64,000 bases of DNA from Hyphomicrobiales bacterium (GCA_021730985.1 JAKFYI010000012.1:62001-126000); one strand, 5' to 3'. Counted from the stretch's first letter, positions 1-9,545 are shown. The notes: generated from the letters alone by a model not told the origin. Numbers and translations: made by a program.

Positions 1-52
1 GAATCGTTTGCGCGTGTCACATGCGCGGCGGATTGCGAAGAGGGGTACACGA

Positions 53-2212
53 GTGGCAGCGATCTCCGACGGCGAGGCCAACCTTGGCAGCTTGGCCCGC
101 GCGCTGTGGCGCAACAAACGCTCGATCATCGGGCCGTCGCTGATCGCGGCGGCGGCGGCGTTCATCGCCGTCAACCTGATGACGCCGAAATTCAAGTCGG
201 AAGCCCGCGTGCTGTTCGAAGGCCGCGAGAACATCTTCCTGCGGCCCGAGGCCGACAAGACGATGATCGACCGCGGCGCGATCGACCAGGAGGCGCTGGC
301 GAGTCAGGTCCAGCTCGTGCTGTCGCGCGAACTCGCCCGCGAAGTGATCAAGAAGCTCGATCTCGCCGAATTGCCCGAGTTCAACTCCGTGCCGGACGGC
401 TTCTCGGTGATGACGATCCCGCGGATGCTCGGCTTGGTTCGTGACCCAGGCGCGATGTCGCAGGAGGAGCGGCTGCTCGGCGCGTACTTCGAGCGGCTCA
501 ACGTCTATGCGGTCGACAAATCCCGCGTCATCGTGATCGAATTCCAATCGGCCGATCCGGATTTCGCCGCGCGCGCGGCCAACACCGTGGCTGAGCGTTA
601 TCTCGTCATGCAGCAGGTCACCAAGCAGGACCAAGCCCGCTCCGCCGGGCAATGGCTGTCCGGCGAGATCGAAAAGCTTCGCGGCAAGGTGTCCGAGACC
701 GAGGCCCGGGTTGAGGAGTTCCGCGGCAAGTCGAACATCTTCATGGGGGCTAACAATACGAGCCTGGCAGGCCAGCAGCTCAGCGAGCTCAACAGCCAGG
801 TCTCGGCGGCGCGCGCGCAAAAGGCCGATGCAGAGACGCGAGCACGCCTGATCCGCGATCAGCTGCGCTCCGGCCAGTCGCTGGAATCCGCCGACGTCAC
901 CGCCTCCGAGCTGTTGCGGCGGCTCTCCGAGCAACGCGTCACATTGAGGGCGCAACTCGCCGAGCAGTCTTCCACGTTGCTGCCGCAGCATCCGCGCATC
1001 AAGGAATTGCGCGCCCAGATCGGCGATCTGGATCAGCAGATACGCTCCGAAGGCGAGCGGCTGGTGCGTTCGCTGGAGAACGATGCCAAGGTGGCGGGCG
1101 CCAGGGTCGAAACCCTCAACGCTTCGCTCGACCAGCTCAAGCGGCACGCCACGTCGACCAGCGACCAGGACGTGCAATTGCGTGCGCTGGAACGCGAAGC
1201 CAAGTCGCAGCGCGATTTGTTCGAATCCTATCTCGCCAAATTCCGCGAAGCCTCCGCGCGCGACAGCATCGCGGCGGCACCTGCGGATGCTCGCATCATT
1301 TCGCGGGCGGTCGTGTCCAACCTGCCGCATTCGCCAAAGAAGGTTCCCATCGTTCTGATCGCCGCGCTTGGCACGTTCTGCCTGAGCTCCGCCTTCGTCA
1401 TCACCGGCGCATTGCTGGACGGTGAACCGTCCCGGAGCGCGCCCGTCGAATATGACACTGCGCCCGTCATCGTCGATCGCCGTGCAGCGGAACCTCGCGC
1501 GCCGGACGTCCGCAGCCGGGCGACGGATAAGGAACCTCCGCCATTGGTCGAGGCACCCGTTGCCTCTCGGGAAGCGGTTGCACCTGCGGCTGCTCCGGCC
1601 AAGCGGCCGGCCCTGGCACCGGTGGATGAGGCCGCAGCGGTATTGCGGCGCGCCGGCGAGGGCGGACGGCGCGTCGCGGTGATCGGCAGCGCGCGCGATG
1701 TCGGCACCACGCGCACCGCGATCGCGCTTGCTCGCGTTTTGGCCCGGCGGTCGCGCGTCGTGCTGGTCGATCTCGCATTCAATTCGCCCAACATCGACGT
1801 GTTCTCAAACGATCCGTCGGCGCCGGGCATCGCCGACCTGGCACGCGGCGCGGCCTCGTTCAGCGATGTCATCACGCGCGACAAGCACTCGCGCGTCCAT
1901 CTGGTCGCGGCCGGTCATATCGAGGGGGATGCCACGGAGCTTCTGGAGTCCTACGTCCTGCTGTCCGCCGTCGATGCTTTGGGTCAGAGCTACGAGTACC
2001 TCGTCATCGACGCAGGATCGCAATCGGACATCGCCATCGGGCCGATCGCGCAGCTCGCGGCGCGGGCCGTGCTGGTCGCGGGCGAGGCTGCCGAGCAGCC
2101 CTCGGCCGATCTGCGCGATCAATTGCTCGCTTCGGGGTTTGCCGATGTCACGGTGCTGACCGGCCCGCCGCCACAACTCGATCATGCCGCCGGCAGTTCG
2201 GCGGCGGCCTGA
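53..2212 (+). CDS. Wzz/GNVR-type exopolysaccharide chain-length protein with degenerate kinase-like C-terminal domain
   Basis: Inner-membrane polysaccharide co-polymerase expected to control chain length and export of a surface polysaccharide. A first membrane segment (about residues 25-45) precedes a Wzz region, a long coiled-coil/GNVR region (about 200-400), a second membrane segment ('VPIVLIAALGTFCLSS', about 430-455) and a P-loop-NTPase-like C-terminal domain (about 535-719). That domain has 'SARDVGTTRTA' where a BY-kinase would have a Walker A lysine, and it ends in a Gly/Ser/Ala tail with no tyrosine cluster, so kinase activity is doubtful. The start is taken at GTG 53 because GAAGAGGGG lies just upstream; the ORF stays open to TTG 8. 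The deacetylase follows 17 bp later, so this looks like the end of an EPS operon entering from the left. Confidence 0.85.
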   Translation: MAAISDGEANLGSLARALWRNKRSIIGPSLIAAAAAFIAVNLMTPKFKSEARVLFEGRENIFLRPEADKTMIDRGAIDQEALASQVQLVLSRELAREVIKKLDLAELPEFNSVPDGFSVMTIPRMLGLVRDPGAMSQEERLLGAYFERLNVYAVDKSRVIVIEFQSADPDFAARAANTVAERYLVMQQVTKQDQARSAGQWLSGEIEKLRGKVSETEARVEEFRGKSNIFMGANNTSLAGQQLSELNSQVSAARAQKADAETRARLIRDQLRSGQSLESADVTASELLRRLSEQRVTLRAQLAEQSSTLLPQHPRIKELRAQIGDLDQQIRSEGERLVRSLENDAKVAGARVETLNASLDQLKRHATSTSDQDVQLRALEREAKSQRDLFESYLAKFREASARDSIAAAPADARIISRAVVSNLPHSPKKVPIVLIAALGTFCLSSAFVITGALLDGEPSRSAPVEYDTAPVIVDRRAAEPRAPDVRSRATDKEPPPLVEAPVASREAVAPAAAPAKRPALAPVDEAAAVLRRAGEGGRRVAVIGSARDVGTTRTAIALARVLARRSRVVLVDLAFNSPNIDVFSNDPSAPGIADLARGAASFSDVITRDKHSRVHLVAAGHIEGDATELLESYVLLSAVDALGQSYEYLVIDAGSQSDIAIGPIAQLAARAVLVAGEAAEQPSADLRDQLLASGFADVTVLTGPPPQLDHAAGSSAAA

Positions 2213-2229
2213 AGCCTGGGCGTTCCGCC

Positions 2230-3285
2230 GTGAGCCTCAAGACTGCGATTTTCAAGACGGCGATGGAGTCGCTTTATTTCAGCGGCGCTCATGTGCTGTT
2301 GCGTCCGTGGCTGGGCGGTGTCGGCTCAATCATGACGCTGCACCATGTGCGTCCGCCGCGGTCGGGCCAGTTCCAGCCCAACCGGCTGCTTGAAGTGGGC
2401 CCGGCGTTCTTCGAGCGCGTGATCAGAAGGCTGCGGCGGTCCGGCACCGATCTCGTTTCGCTCGACGAGATGCATCGCCGCATGACCGAGCGGGATTTCA
2501 CGAAGCGTTTCGTATGCATCACGTTCGACGACGGCTATCGCGACAACCTCGATTTCGCCTATCCGGTTCTCAAGAAATATGACGTTCCGTTCGCGATCTA
2601 CGTGGCGACGGGATTTACCGACCACATTGGCGAGATGTGGTGGCTGGCGCTGGAGGCGGTGATCGCCAACTGCAAGGTGGTCCAGTTGCGCCTCGACGGC
2701 GAGGACCGCTTGTTCAACTGCCGCACCGCCGAGGAAAAAAGCGCAGCCTACGAATATCTCTACTGGTGGCTGCGCCGCCGCGAGACCGAAGAGGAACTCC
2801 GGGCGGTCGTGCGCGAACTGGCCGCGCGCTACAACGTCGATATTGCAAAATTCTGCAGCGACCTGTGCATGACGTGGCAGGAACTCGCCACGCTGGCTGC
2901 CGATCCGCTGTGCACCATCGGCGCGCACACGGTGAACCATGTGATGCTCGCCAAGGTTTCCGAGCGCACGGTCCGCGCCGAACTGGAAAATAGCCGCGAT
3001 GTGATCGAGGCGGCGCTCGGCCTTAAGCCGCGGCACTTTGCATACCCCGTCGGTGACCGGACTTCGGCAGGCCCGCGCGAGTTCAAGATTGCGGCCGATC
3101 TTGGCTACAAGACCGCGGTGACAACCCGTCCCGGAGCACTGTTTCCCGGCCACTCCGAGCACTTGCTCGCACTGCCGCGGATTTCCTTAAACGGTGAGTT
3201 CCAGCGTACTCGCTATGCGAGCGTGCTCGTATCGGGTGCCGCCACATCGTTGTGGAACGGGTTCCGTCCGATCAACGTGACATAA
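2230..3285 (+). CDS. NodB-type polysaccharide deacetylase
   Basis: Predicted carbohydrate esterase family 4 deacetylase acting on N- or O-acetyl groups of a surface polysaccharide. The NodB homology core is visible: 'TFDDGYRDN' (about residue 97) supplies the catalytic and metal-binding Asp pair, and 'HTVNH' (about 233) supplies the metal-binding histidines. Residues 1-90 form an extra N-terminal region ('[11 protein letters not shown]') common in EPS-locus members. The start is GTG, 17 bp after the Wzz-type gene, so co-transcription is likely. The 3' end overlaps the convergent DUF2842 gene by 14 bp. No clear signal peptide is visible, which leaves the compartment uncertain. Confidence 0.88.
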   Translation: MSLKTAIFKTAMESLYFSGAHVLLRPWLGGVGSIMTLHHVRPPRSGQFQPNRLLEVGPAFFERVIRRLRRSGTDLVSLDEMHRRMTERDFTKRFVCITFDDGYRDNLDFAYPVLKKYDVPFAIYVATGFTDHIGEMWWLALEAVIANCKVVQLRLDGEDRLFNCRTAEEKSAAYEYLYWWLRRRETEEELRAVVRELAARYNVDIAKFCSDLCMTWQELATLAADPLCTIGAHTVNHVMLAKVSERTVRAELENSRDVIEAALGLKPRHFAYPVGDRTSAGPREFKIAADLGYKTAVTTRPGALFPGHSEHLLALPRISLNGEFQRTRYASVLVSGAATSLWNGFRPINVT

Positions 3286-3487
3286 GCGGCCTGCCGTACA
3301 TCCAATTGATCAACGGCATGGCCGGCAGAATCCAGCCGATGCCCGCCACGAAATAGTACAGTCCGGCGACCACAGGATTTTGGAAGATCGGCGGAAACTG
3401 CGCGATGGCCATGGCCAGCAGGGCCCAAACCGTCACCAGGACGAGAAGGCCGACAGCGCCGATCAGCTTGCGGATGCGAATGGACAT
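3272..3487 (-). CDS. DUF2842 small membrane protein
   Basis: A 71-residue protein with two predicted membrane segments ('[21 protein letters not shown]' and '[21 protein letters not shown]'), matching the alphaproteobacterial DUF2842 family. The function is unknown. The ORF track extends 28 residues further upstream, but the internal ATG beginning '[10 protein letters not shown]' puts the first helix at the usual distance from the N-terminus and avoids overlap with the divergent ctaA start region. Its position next to ctaA is a recurrent alphaproteobacterial arrangement as far as I recall, which hints at a link with cytochrome oxidase biogenesis. That link is inference only. Confidence 0.8.
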   Translation of the reverse strand: MSIRIRKLIGAVGLLVLVTVWALLAMAIAQFPPIFQNPVVAGLYYFVAGIGWILPAMPLINWMYGRPLMSR

Positions 3488-3496
3488 GGCGCGCCA

Positions 3497-3525
3497 TTGA
3501 TGCGACGGGAAGCGCGGGACTATAT
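3497..3525 (+). promoter_or_regulatory. possible sigma-70-type promoter for ctaA
   Basis: TTGATG (3497-3502) is followed after 17 bases by CTATAT (3520-3525), a good housekeeping-type pair for alphaproteobacteria, about 25 bp before the ATG at 3551. If it is used, translation starts at 3551 and not at the in-frame ATG 3524 that overlaps the -10 element. Assigned by eye only. Confidence 0.35.
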
Positions 3526-3550
3526 GCTCCAATCGTGTTCTCGCAAGCCC

Positions 3551-4650
3551 ATGATTGAAACGCCGGATCATACGCTGCTCGCCACACGCCGCCGGGCCGT
3601 CCGGCTTTGGCTGTTCGCCGTCGCGGCGTTGATGGTCGTGACGCTGGTGGTGGGCGGCGCGACGCGGCTCACCGAATCCGGCCTGTCGATCGTGGAGTGG
3701 AAGCCGGTTACAGGGGTACTTCCGCCGCTATCGCCAGAGGAATGGCAGACCGAGTTCGAGAAGTACAAGACGATCCCCCAATACCGCGAGTTGAATCGCG
3801 GCATGGGCCTGGCATCGTTCAAGACAATTTACTGGTGGGAGTGGTCGCATCGGGTGCTGGCGCGGCTGGTTGGCGCGGTATTCCTTCTCCCGTTTCTTTT
3901 CTTTCTATGGAAGGGCTGGATCGAACCGCGTTTGAAATTGCGGTTGTGGTTTCTGTTCGGCTGCGGCGCGATGCTCGGCGCGGTCGGCTGGTGGATGGTC
4001 TCGTCCGGCCTGACGGCGCGCGTCAGCGTGTCGCAATACCGGCTCGGATTTCATCTGACGCTCGCGTGCGCGATTTATGCCGCGATTTTATGGACGGCGC
4101 TGAGGCTTCCCGGACACCTCGTAACGCCGGCGCCGCTGCGTTTGCGGGCGACCGCGATTGGCCTCGTTGGTGCGGTGATCCTGCAAATTTACCTTGGCGC
4201 GCTGGTCGCAGGACTCGACGCCGGTCTGACCTACAACACATGGCCGCTGATCGACGGCGCTGTGATCCCGTCGGCGGAACGGCTGTGGTTCGAGACACCG
4301 GGCTGGCGCAACCTGTTCGAGAACGCGCTGACCGTGCAATTCAATCACCGCATGGTCGCGTATGCGCTTTGGCTTGCAGCTCTGCTGCATGCGGTGGACG
4401 CCGCAAGGCGCGGTTCAGCCGCCGCGGCCGGCGCGATTGCTTTGGCAGCAGCCATGACTGTTCAGGCCGCGGTTGGTGTTGCGACGCTGCTGTACCAGGC
4501 GCCGATATCGCTTGCGCTCATCCACCAGGCGATGGCGATCGTGGTGCTTACGATCGCCGTCTTTCATGCGGTGCGCATCACCCCGCAGCGGGCTGCCGCT
4601 CGCATTGAACCGGTGCAGCCGCTGCCTTCGGGCGCATCAGGGAGGCCGTC

Positions 4651-4654
<4 letters not shown>
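3551..4654 (+). CDS. ctaA: Heme A synthase (CtaA/COX15)
   Basis: Oxidises heme O to heme A for aa3-type cytochrome oxidase; integral inner-membrane protein. The 367 residues show about eight hydrophobic helices and the conserved heme-ligand contexts '[12 protein letters not shown]', 'FHLTLA', '[11 protein letters not shown]' and 'LIHQAMA'. The N-terminal '[21 protein letters not shown]' region is diagnostic of the COX15/CtaA family of proteobacterial type. The ORF is open further upstream (ATG 3524 and beyond); 3551 is chosen because family members begin shortly before the first helix. The stop codon overlaps the ATG of the following hydratase (ATGA). Confidence 0.93.
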
Positions 4655-5406
<752 letters not shown>

Positions 5407-5536
5407 GCCGTGTACTCATAAATGGACTATGTCCGCTTAGCTCCCAGAAGCGGCAGATAAGCGGATATTCGAAAACCGCCACTTAGTGCCATTAACGACC
5501 GATAGGAGTCATTCGGCACCGCAGCAATCAGCGCCC

Positions 5537-6523
5537 TTATTCGATGACCTCGTCGGCACGGGCCAACATCATCGGTGGAACATCGATACCGAGCGCCCTC
5601 GCACTCCTCAGATTGATGAGGAATTCGAAGCGCGTGGGCTGTTGCACCGGAAGATCAGCGGGTTTGGCACCCTTCAAAATCTTGTCGACATAATACGTAG
5701 CGCGCCCCCACTGATCGAGCAGAGATGGGCCGTAACTCATGAGCGCGCCTGCGCGGGCCATGATGCTGAACTCTGAGGCCACCGGAATTCCCCGCTGCCT
5801 GGCGAGGCCAACAATGCGAACTCGATGTACGACCTGGAGTGCATCCTCCGTGGTCATGATTGTCTCTGCACGGTCCAACTCGGCGGGCTGCAGCATTTTT
5901 TCTATGTCGTCTGCTTCTCGTATCGGCAGCGAGCGGACTTCAATCTTTAGTGATTTGGCGGCAGCTTCAATTTCCTTGAGCTTCAGAACCAAGCTCGCAT
6001 TGTTGGGATTCCACAAAACTGCAACGCGCGTCACGGCAGGCAGCACTTCCTTGAGCTGTTCCACTCGTTTGGCACTCAACTCGGTCGCCTGCAGGCTGAG
6101 ACCAGTGACGTTTCCGCCAGGCCGAGCGAGACTTTCGACAACGCCTGCTGCGACTGGATCGCCGATGGTTGTCATGACGATGGGAATAATGGTGGTCGCT
6201 TTGCTCGCGACTTGAATAGGTTCAGTACCGCCAGTCACGATCAGATCAACACGGGCACGCACCAAGTCGGCGGCTAGCATTGGTAAGTCATCGAGCTTGC
6301 TTCCTGCGTATCTCAATTCAAGTGTGAAACTCTGGTTTTCTGTCCAGCCCCGCTCCTTGAGCCTGGCAAGAAATATGGCAATACGGGCTTGGTTCAGTGG
6401 ATCGTTTTCGGTCGACGTCATTAGCAGGCCAATCCGGCGCATCCGCTCCAGCGGTTGCGCCCGTGCGACCATCGACCATGCCGCAGCACTGCCAACAAGA
6501 CTCAGAAATTTCCGCCGCCTCAT
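5537..6523 (-). CDS. ABC transporter substrate-binding protein (TrpX/DUF534-like)
   Basis: Periplasmic solute-binding protein of 328 residues, from a family very abundant in Bradyrhizobium-type genomes. The N-terminus 'MRRRKFLSLVGSAAAWSMVARA' is a twin-arginine-like or Sec signal sequence. The body matches the TrpX-like family through 'GWTENQSFTLELRYAG', 'VDLIVTGGTEP', 'PIVMTTIGDPVAAG' and 'LARPGGNVTGLS'. No permease or ATPase gene lies nearby, so it is an orphan and its ligand is unknown. It sits reversed between ctaA/hydratase and the IS5 scar, suggesting a later insertion into the locus. Confidence 0.88.
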   Translation of the reverse strand: MRRRKFLSLVGSAAAWSMVARAQPLERMRRIGLLMTSTENDPLNQARIAIFLARLKERGWTENQSFTLELRYAGSKLDDLPMLAADLVRARVDLIVTGGTEPIQVASKATTIIPIVMTTIGDPVAAGVVESLARPGGNVTGLSLQATELSAKRVEQLKEVLPAVTRVAVLWNPNNASLVLKLKEIEAAAKSLKIEVRSLPIREADDIEKMLQPAELDRAETIMTTEDALQVVHRVRIVGLARQRGIPVASEFSIMARAGALMSYGPSLLDQWGRATYYVDKILKGAKPADLPVQQPTRFEFLINLRSARALGIDVPPMMLARADEVIE

Positions 6524-6713
6524 GTCTGCACCTTTGGCTCAGGAGGCAGCATCGTACTGGCTCGAATGGGCGTTTTGATAGGGGCAGAAATCGGCTTCGC
6601 TGCTGCAACATGGGATGCAGGCCGATGTCGCAGTTGGGTCAAAACCGGAAGAACTCAAAAGTGGACACAACGAGTCCGCTTTCGGGGGTATAGCGACCAA
6701 AAGACTCTATGGC

Positions 6714-6937
6714 GGGGCGTGTTGAGACTGGCTCCCTAAGCGTGATTCAAGCTCCCAAACCGGAGCCTCGAATTATGCGCTGCGAACTCACTGACTATGA
6801 ATGGTCCGCTATCAAGCCGTTCCTGCCGAACAAGCCGCGCGGCGTTCCGCGTGTAAATGACCGGCGCGTGCTCAATGGCATCTTTTGGGTGCTGCGCTCC
6901 GGAGCACCGTGGCGCGATCTGCCGGAAACTTTCGCCA
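6714..6937 (+). mobile_element. Left end fragment of an IS5-family element
   Basis: Only the 5' end of an IS5-type (IS427-like) insertion sequence remains. The sequence around 6714-6740 (GGCGTGTTGAGACTGGCTCC) resembles the terminal repeat and leader of this group, and a transposase start follows at 6775. The element ends abruptly at about 6937 inside the sequence ctgccggaaactttcg, which is shared with the hydratase gene. The rest of the transposase and the right end are absent from the window. Confidence 0.65.
6775..6937 (+). pseudogene. Truncated IS5-family transposase (N-terminal ~54 codons)
   Basis: The reading frame begins 'MRCELTDYEWSAIKPFLPNK' and continues to 'LNGIFWVLRSGAPWRDLPETF', the DUF4096-like N-terminal region of IS5 transposases of the IS427 group. 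In intact members 'DLPExFGPY' continues into the catalytic domain. Here the frame passes directly into hydratase sequence ('AMTKAQIRQPL'). The DDE catalytic region is missing, so it cannot be active. The ORF track's longer frame (6709-7212) is this chimera, not a gene. Confidence 0.8.
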
Positions 6938-7052
6938 TGACCAAGGCCCAGATCCGCCAGCCGTTGACGGACCGCATGGCCAAGGGTGCGGAGCGCGCCG
7001 ATGCGCTTGCGGAAGTCTTCTGGACATCGCCAAGACGCTCAGGAAAAACTAG
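6921..7052 (+). pseudogene. Decayed second copy of the enoyl-CoA hydratase 3' end
   Basis: Bases 6921-6980 are identical to 5241-5300 in the intact hydratase; the next 50 bases carry 11 substitutions; then 34 bases present at 5351-5384 are missing. The copy still ends with the hydratase-like 'gacgctcaggaaaaactag', but the 34-base deletion shifts the frame past that stop. The deletion endpoints coincide with a 7-base direct repeat (acgtcgc at 5344 and 5378) in the intact gene, which is the signature of slippage. The fragment is in frame with the transposase remnant upstream. Confidence 0.85.
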
Positions 7053-7083
7053 AGCGTTAAGCGAATGGGTTGGAAGAAGTTCC

Positions 7084-7205
7084 GTTCGTCCCCGCGTAAG
7101 CGGGGACCCAGGGCCACCAGCAAGACCGCTTATTCAGCCCCTGGATTCCCGCCACAAGGCGAGCGAAGCGACGCCGTCTTCGACGGCTATGCGCGGGAAT
7201 GAGCG
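7084..7205. repeat. Palindromic intergenic repeat (REP-like)
   Basis: GTCCCCGC-GTAA-GCGGGGAC (7088-7107) is a perfect 8-bp hairpin followed by CCAG. At the far end CTGGATTCCCGC ... GCGCGGGAATGAG forms the opposite arm, with a small internal GCCGTC-TTC-GACGGC hairpin. This is the layout of the palindromic repeats scattered between rhizobial genes and is related in plan to the element at 35746-35843. It fills most of the gap between the hydratase remnant and the TAXI gene. Confidence 0.7.
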
Positions 7206-7250
7206 GAGGTGAAAACCGTCGGACGGATTCAACCTCGCGTCATAACTGCT

Positions 7251-8189
7251 TCAGAGCCCGATCTCGCGCAGATATTTCTGCACGCCGGGATGGATGTCGG
7301 TGGGCTTCGGCGCAGCCATCTTGGTGTTTTGCGGTGTCGTCTCGCGGCCCTGGGCCAGTCGCGCGACCAGCGCCGGATGGCCCTGGTGCAGCGCTTTGGC
7401 GAGCCGATAGGCGACATCGTCAGGCAGATCGGTTCGCGCCAGGATGTAGCTCCAGGAGCCGACTGAGTTCACCGGCTCCTTCTGCCCTTCGTATGCGCCG
7501 GCCGGCACCGTGATCGGCTTGAGGAAGTTGTGCTTGGCGCTGACCTTCGCGACCTCGTCGGGCGTGAGGCCGATGAACCGGCCGCCGGCTTTCATGATGG
7601 CGGTGAAGCCAGGCCAGCCGATGCCGCCGCCCCACAATGCCGCAACGCGGCCATCGGCGACCATGACCGGTCCATCGCCGGCCTTCTCAAGGTAGTGCGG
7701 CTGAAAATCCTTTTCGCGATCGAGGCCGAGCCCGTCGGTGACGTAGCGGCCGAGCAGCGTCAGGCCGGATGCCTGCGTGCCCCAGGCGATCGGCTTGCCG
7801 ACCAGATCCCGGATCCCCTTGGCGGGGCTGTCGCCCTTCACCGCGAACATGCCCGGGTTGGAATAGATCGCCGAGATGACCTTCAGGCTTGTGGGCGCGC
7901 GACCGATGCCGGCGAAGGCCTCGTAAGCTGGTTCGCCCGCCACCAGCGCGATGTCCATCTTGCCCTGTTCGAGCAGTCCAATGTTTTCGGCGCTGCCTTT
8001 GGTGTTGTGCGTTTTGACCGCCAGCGATTTGTCGGTCTCATTGATGACGGCAGCGGCGTTGTCGCCGAACAGCGGAAAACCGCCGCCGGGCGTTGCGGTC
8101 GCCATGTTGACGTTGGTTTGCGCGGTTGCGGCTGTCATGATGAGCGGGACTGTAAGCGCGGCAAGAAACGCAAGTCGAGCGAATTTCAT
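7251..8189 (-). CDS. TAXI-family TRAP transporter solute-binding protein
   Basis: Periplasmic binding protein of 312 residues with a cleavable signal peptide ('MKFARLAFLAALTVPLIMTAATAQ'). The body has TAXI-type features: 'MATATPGGGFPLFGDNAAAVIN', 'TKGSAENIGLLEQGKMDIALV' and 'LVGKPIAWGTQASG'. TAXI proteins deliver organic acids or amino acids to a fused DctQM permease. No TRAP permease gene is in the window, so the partner is elsewhere or this is an orphan receptor. It lies 66 bp downstream of metY on the same strand, and read-through from metY is possible. Confidence 0.85.
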   Translation of the reverse strand: MKFARLAFLAALTVPLIMTAATAQTNVNMATATPGGGFPLFGDNAAAVINETDKSLAVKTHNTKGSAENIGLLEQGKMDIALVAGEPAYEAFAGIGRAPTSLKVISAIYSNPGMFAVKGDSPAKGIRDLVGKPIAWGTQASGLTLLGRYVTDGLGLDREKDFQPHYLEKAGDGPVMVADGRVAALWGGGIGWPGFTAIMKAGGRFIGLTPDEVAKVSAKHNFLKPITVPAGAYEGQKEPVNSVGSWSYILARTDLPDDVAYRLAKALHQGHPALVARLAQGRETTPQNTKMAAPKPTDIHPGVQKYLREIGL

Positions 8190-8255
8190 TGGGGCCCCCG
8201 GCGGTGATGGTCGCAGGAGGCAGTCTAGCGCAGATGATGCGCCGGTGGGTACCGG

Positions 8256-9539
8256 TCAGGCCGCCGCAAGCCCTTGTTCGAGGTCGGCGATGATGTCGGC
8301 TTTGTCCTCGATGCCGATCGAAAGCCGGACCACATCGGGGCCGGCGCCAGCTTGAGTCTTCTGCGCGTCGGAAAGCTGGCGGTGCGTGGTCGAGGCGGGG
8401 TGGATGATCAGCGAACGCGTGTCGCCGATGTTGGCGAGGTGCGAGAACAGCTTGACGTTGGAGACAAGCTTGACGCCGGCCTCGTAGCCGCCCTTCAAGC
8501 CGAACGTGAACACCGCGCCCGCGCCCTTCGGGCAATATTTCTTGGCGAGGCTGTGATAGCGGTCGTTCGGCAGACCCGGATAGCTGACCCAAGCCACTTT
8601 GGGGTGATTGGCAAGCCAGGCCGACACGGCGTTGGCGTTGTCGCAATGGCGCTGCATGCGCAGCGGCAGGGTTTCGACGCCGGTCAAGATCAAGAACGCG
8701 TTGAACGGCGACAGCGCAGGCCCGATGTCGCGCAGCCCGAGCACGCGGCACGCGATGGCGAATGCGAAGTTCCCGAACGTCTCGTGCAGCACGATGCCGT
8801 TGTACTCCGGCCGCGGCTGGCTGAGCATCGGATAGCGGTTCTCCCGCGACCAATTGAAGGTTCCGGCGTCAACAATCATGCCGCCGATTGAGTTGCCATG
8901 ACCGCCGAGGAACTTGGTGAGCGAATGCACCACGATGTCGGCGCCGTATTCGATCGGCTTGCACAGGTAGGGCGTGGCCAATGTGTTGTCCACGATCAGC
9001 GGCACGCCGGCCTTCTTGGCGATGGCGGACACCGCCTCGATGTCGGTGATGACGCCGCCCGGGTTGGCGATCGACTCGATGAAGATCGCCTTGGTCTTGG
9101 GTGTCACCGCGCGTTCGAAGGTGGCGATATCCTCCGGGTCCGCCCAAACGACGTTCCAGCCGAAGTTCTTGAAGGCGTGATTGAACTGGTTGATCGAGCC
9201 GCCATAGAGCTTGCGCGAGGCTACGAACTCGTCGCCCGGCTGCATCAGCGCGTGCATCACGATCACCTGCGCGGCATGGCCGGAGGCGACCGCGAGGCCC
9301 GCGGTGCCGCCTTCCAGTGCGGCGATGCGCTCTTCCAGCACCGCGCAGGTCGGATTGCCGATGCGGGTGTAGATGTTGCCGAACGCCTGCAGGCCGAACA
9401 GGGAGGCCGCGTGATCGACGTCGTCGAACACGAACGACGTGGTCTGGTAGATCGGCGTCGCGCGCGCCCCCGTGGTCGGGTCGGGCTGGGCGCCGGCGTG
9501 AATGGCAAGCGTCGAAAATCCCGGGACATGTTCGGCCAT
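8256..9539 (-). CDS. metY: O-acetylhomoserine aminocarboxypropyltransferase (sulfhydrylase)
   Basis: PLP enzyme that converts O-acetylhomoserine plus sulfide to homocysteine in methionine synthesis. The length (427 residues) is typical of MetY and longer than MetB/MetZ. The N-terminal 'FSTLAIHAGAQPDPTTGARATPIYQTTSF' is characteristic, and the PLP lysine lies in 'HSLTKFLGGHG' (Lys209). 'DNTLATPYLCKP' is the PLP-contact loop. Its Shine-Dalgarno GGAGGG lies inside a perfect 8-bp stem just before the start (see the regulatory entry). Upstream on the same strand are a CoA-binding protein and an enoyl-CoA hydratase. Confidence 0.93.
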   Translation of the reverse strand: MAEHVPGFSTLAIHAGAQPDPTTGARATPIYQTTSFVFDDVDHAASLFGLQAFGNIYTRIGNPTCAVLEERIAALEGGTAGLAVASGHAAQVIVMHALMQPGDEFVASRKLYGGSINQFNHAFKNFGWNVVWADPEDIATFERAVTPKTKAIFIESIANPGGVITDIEAVSAIAKKAGVPLIVDNTLATPYLCKPIEYGADIVVHSLTKFLGGHGNSIGGMIVDAGTFNWSRENRYPMLSQPRPEYNGIVLHETFGNFAFAIACRVLGLRDIGPALSPFNAFLILTGVETLPLRMQRHCDNANAVSAWLANHPKVAWVSYPGLPNDRYHSLAKKYCPKGAGAVFTFGLKGGYEAGVKLVSNVKLFSHLANIGDTRSLIIHPASTTHRQLSDAQKTQAGAGPDVVRLSIGIEDKADIIADLEQGLAAA

Positions 9540-9545
9540 GGCTGC

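Noticed and set aside
6709-7212. 167-residue ORF as a genuine gene
   Set aside because: It is the IS5 transposase fragment joined to the hydratase remnant and running into repeat DNA; treated as pseudogenes.
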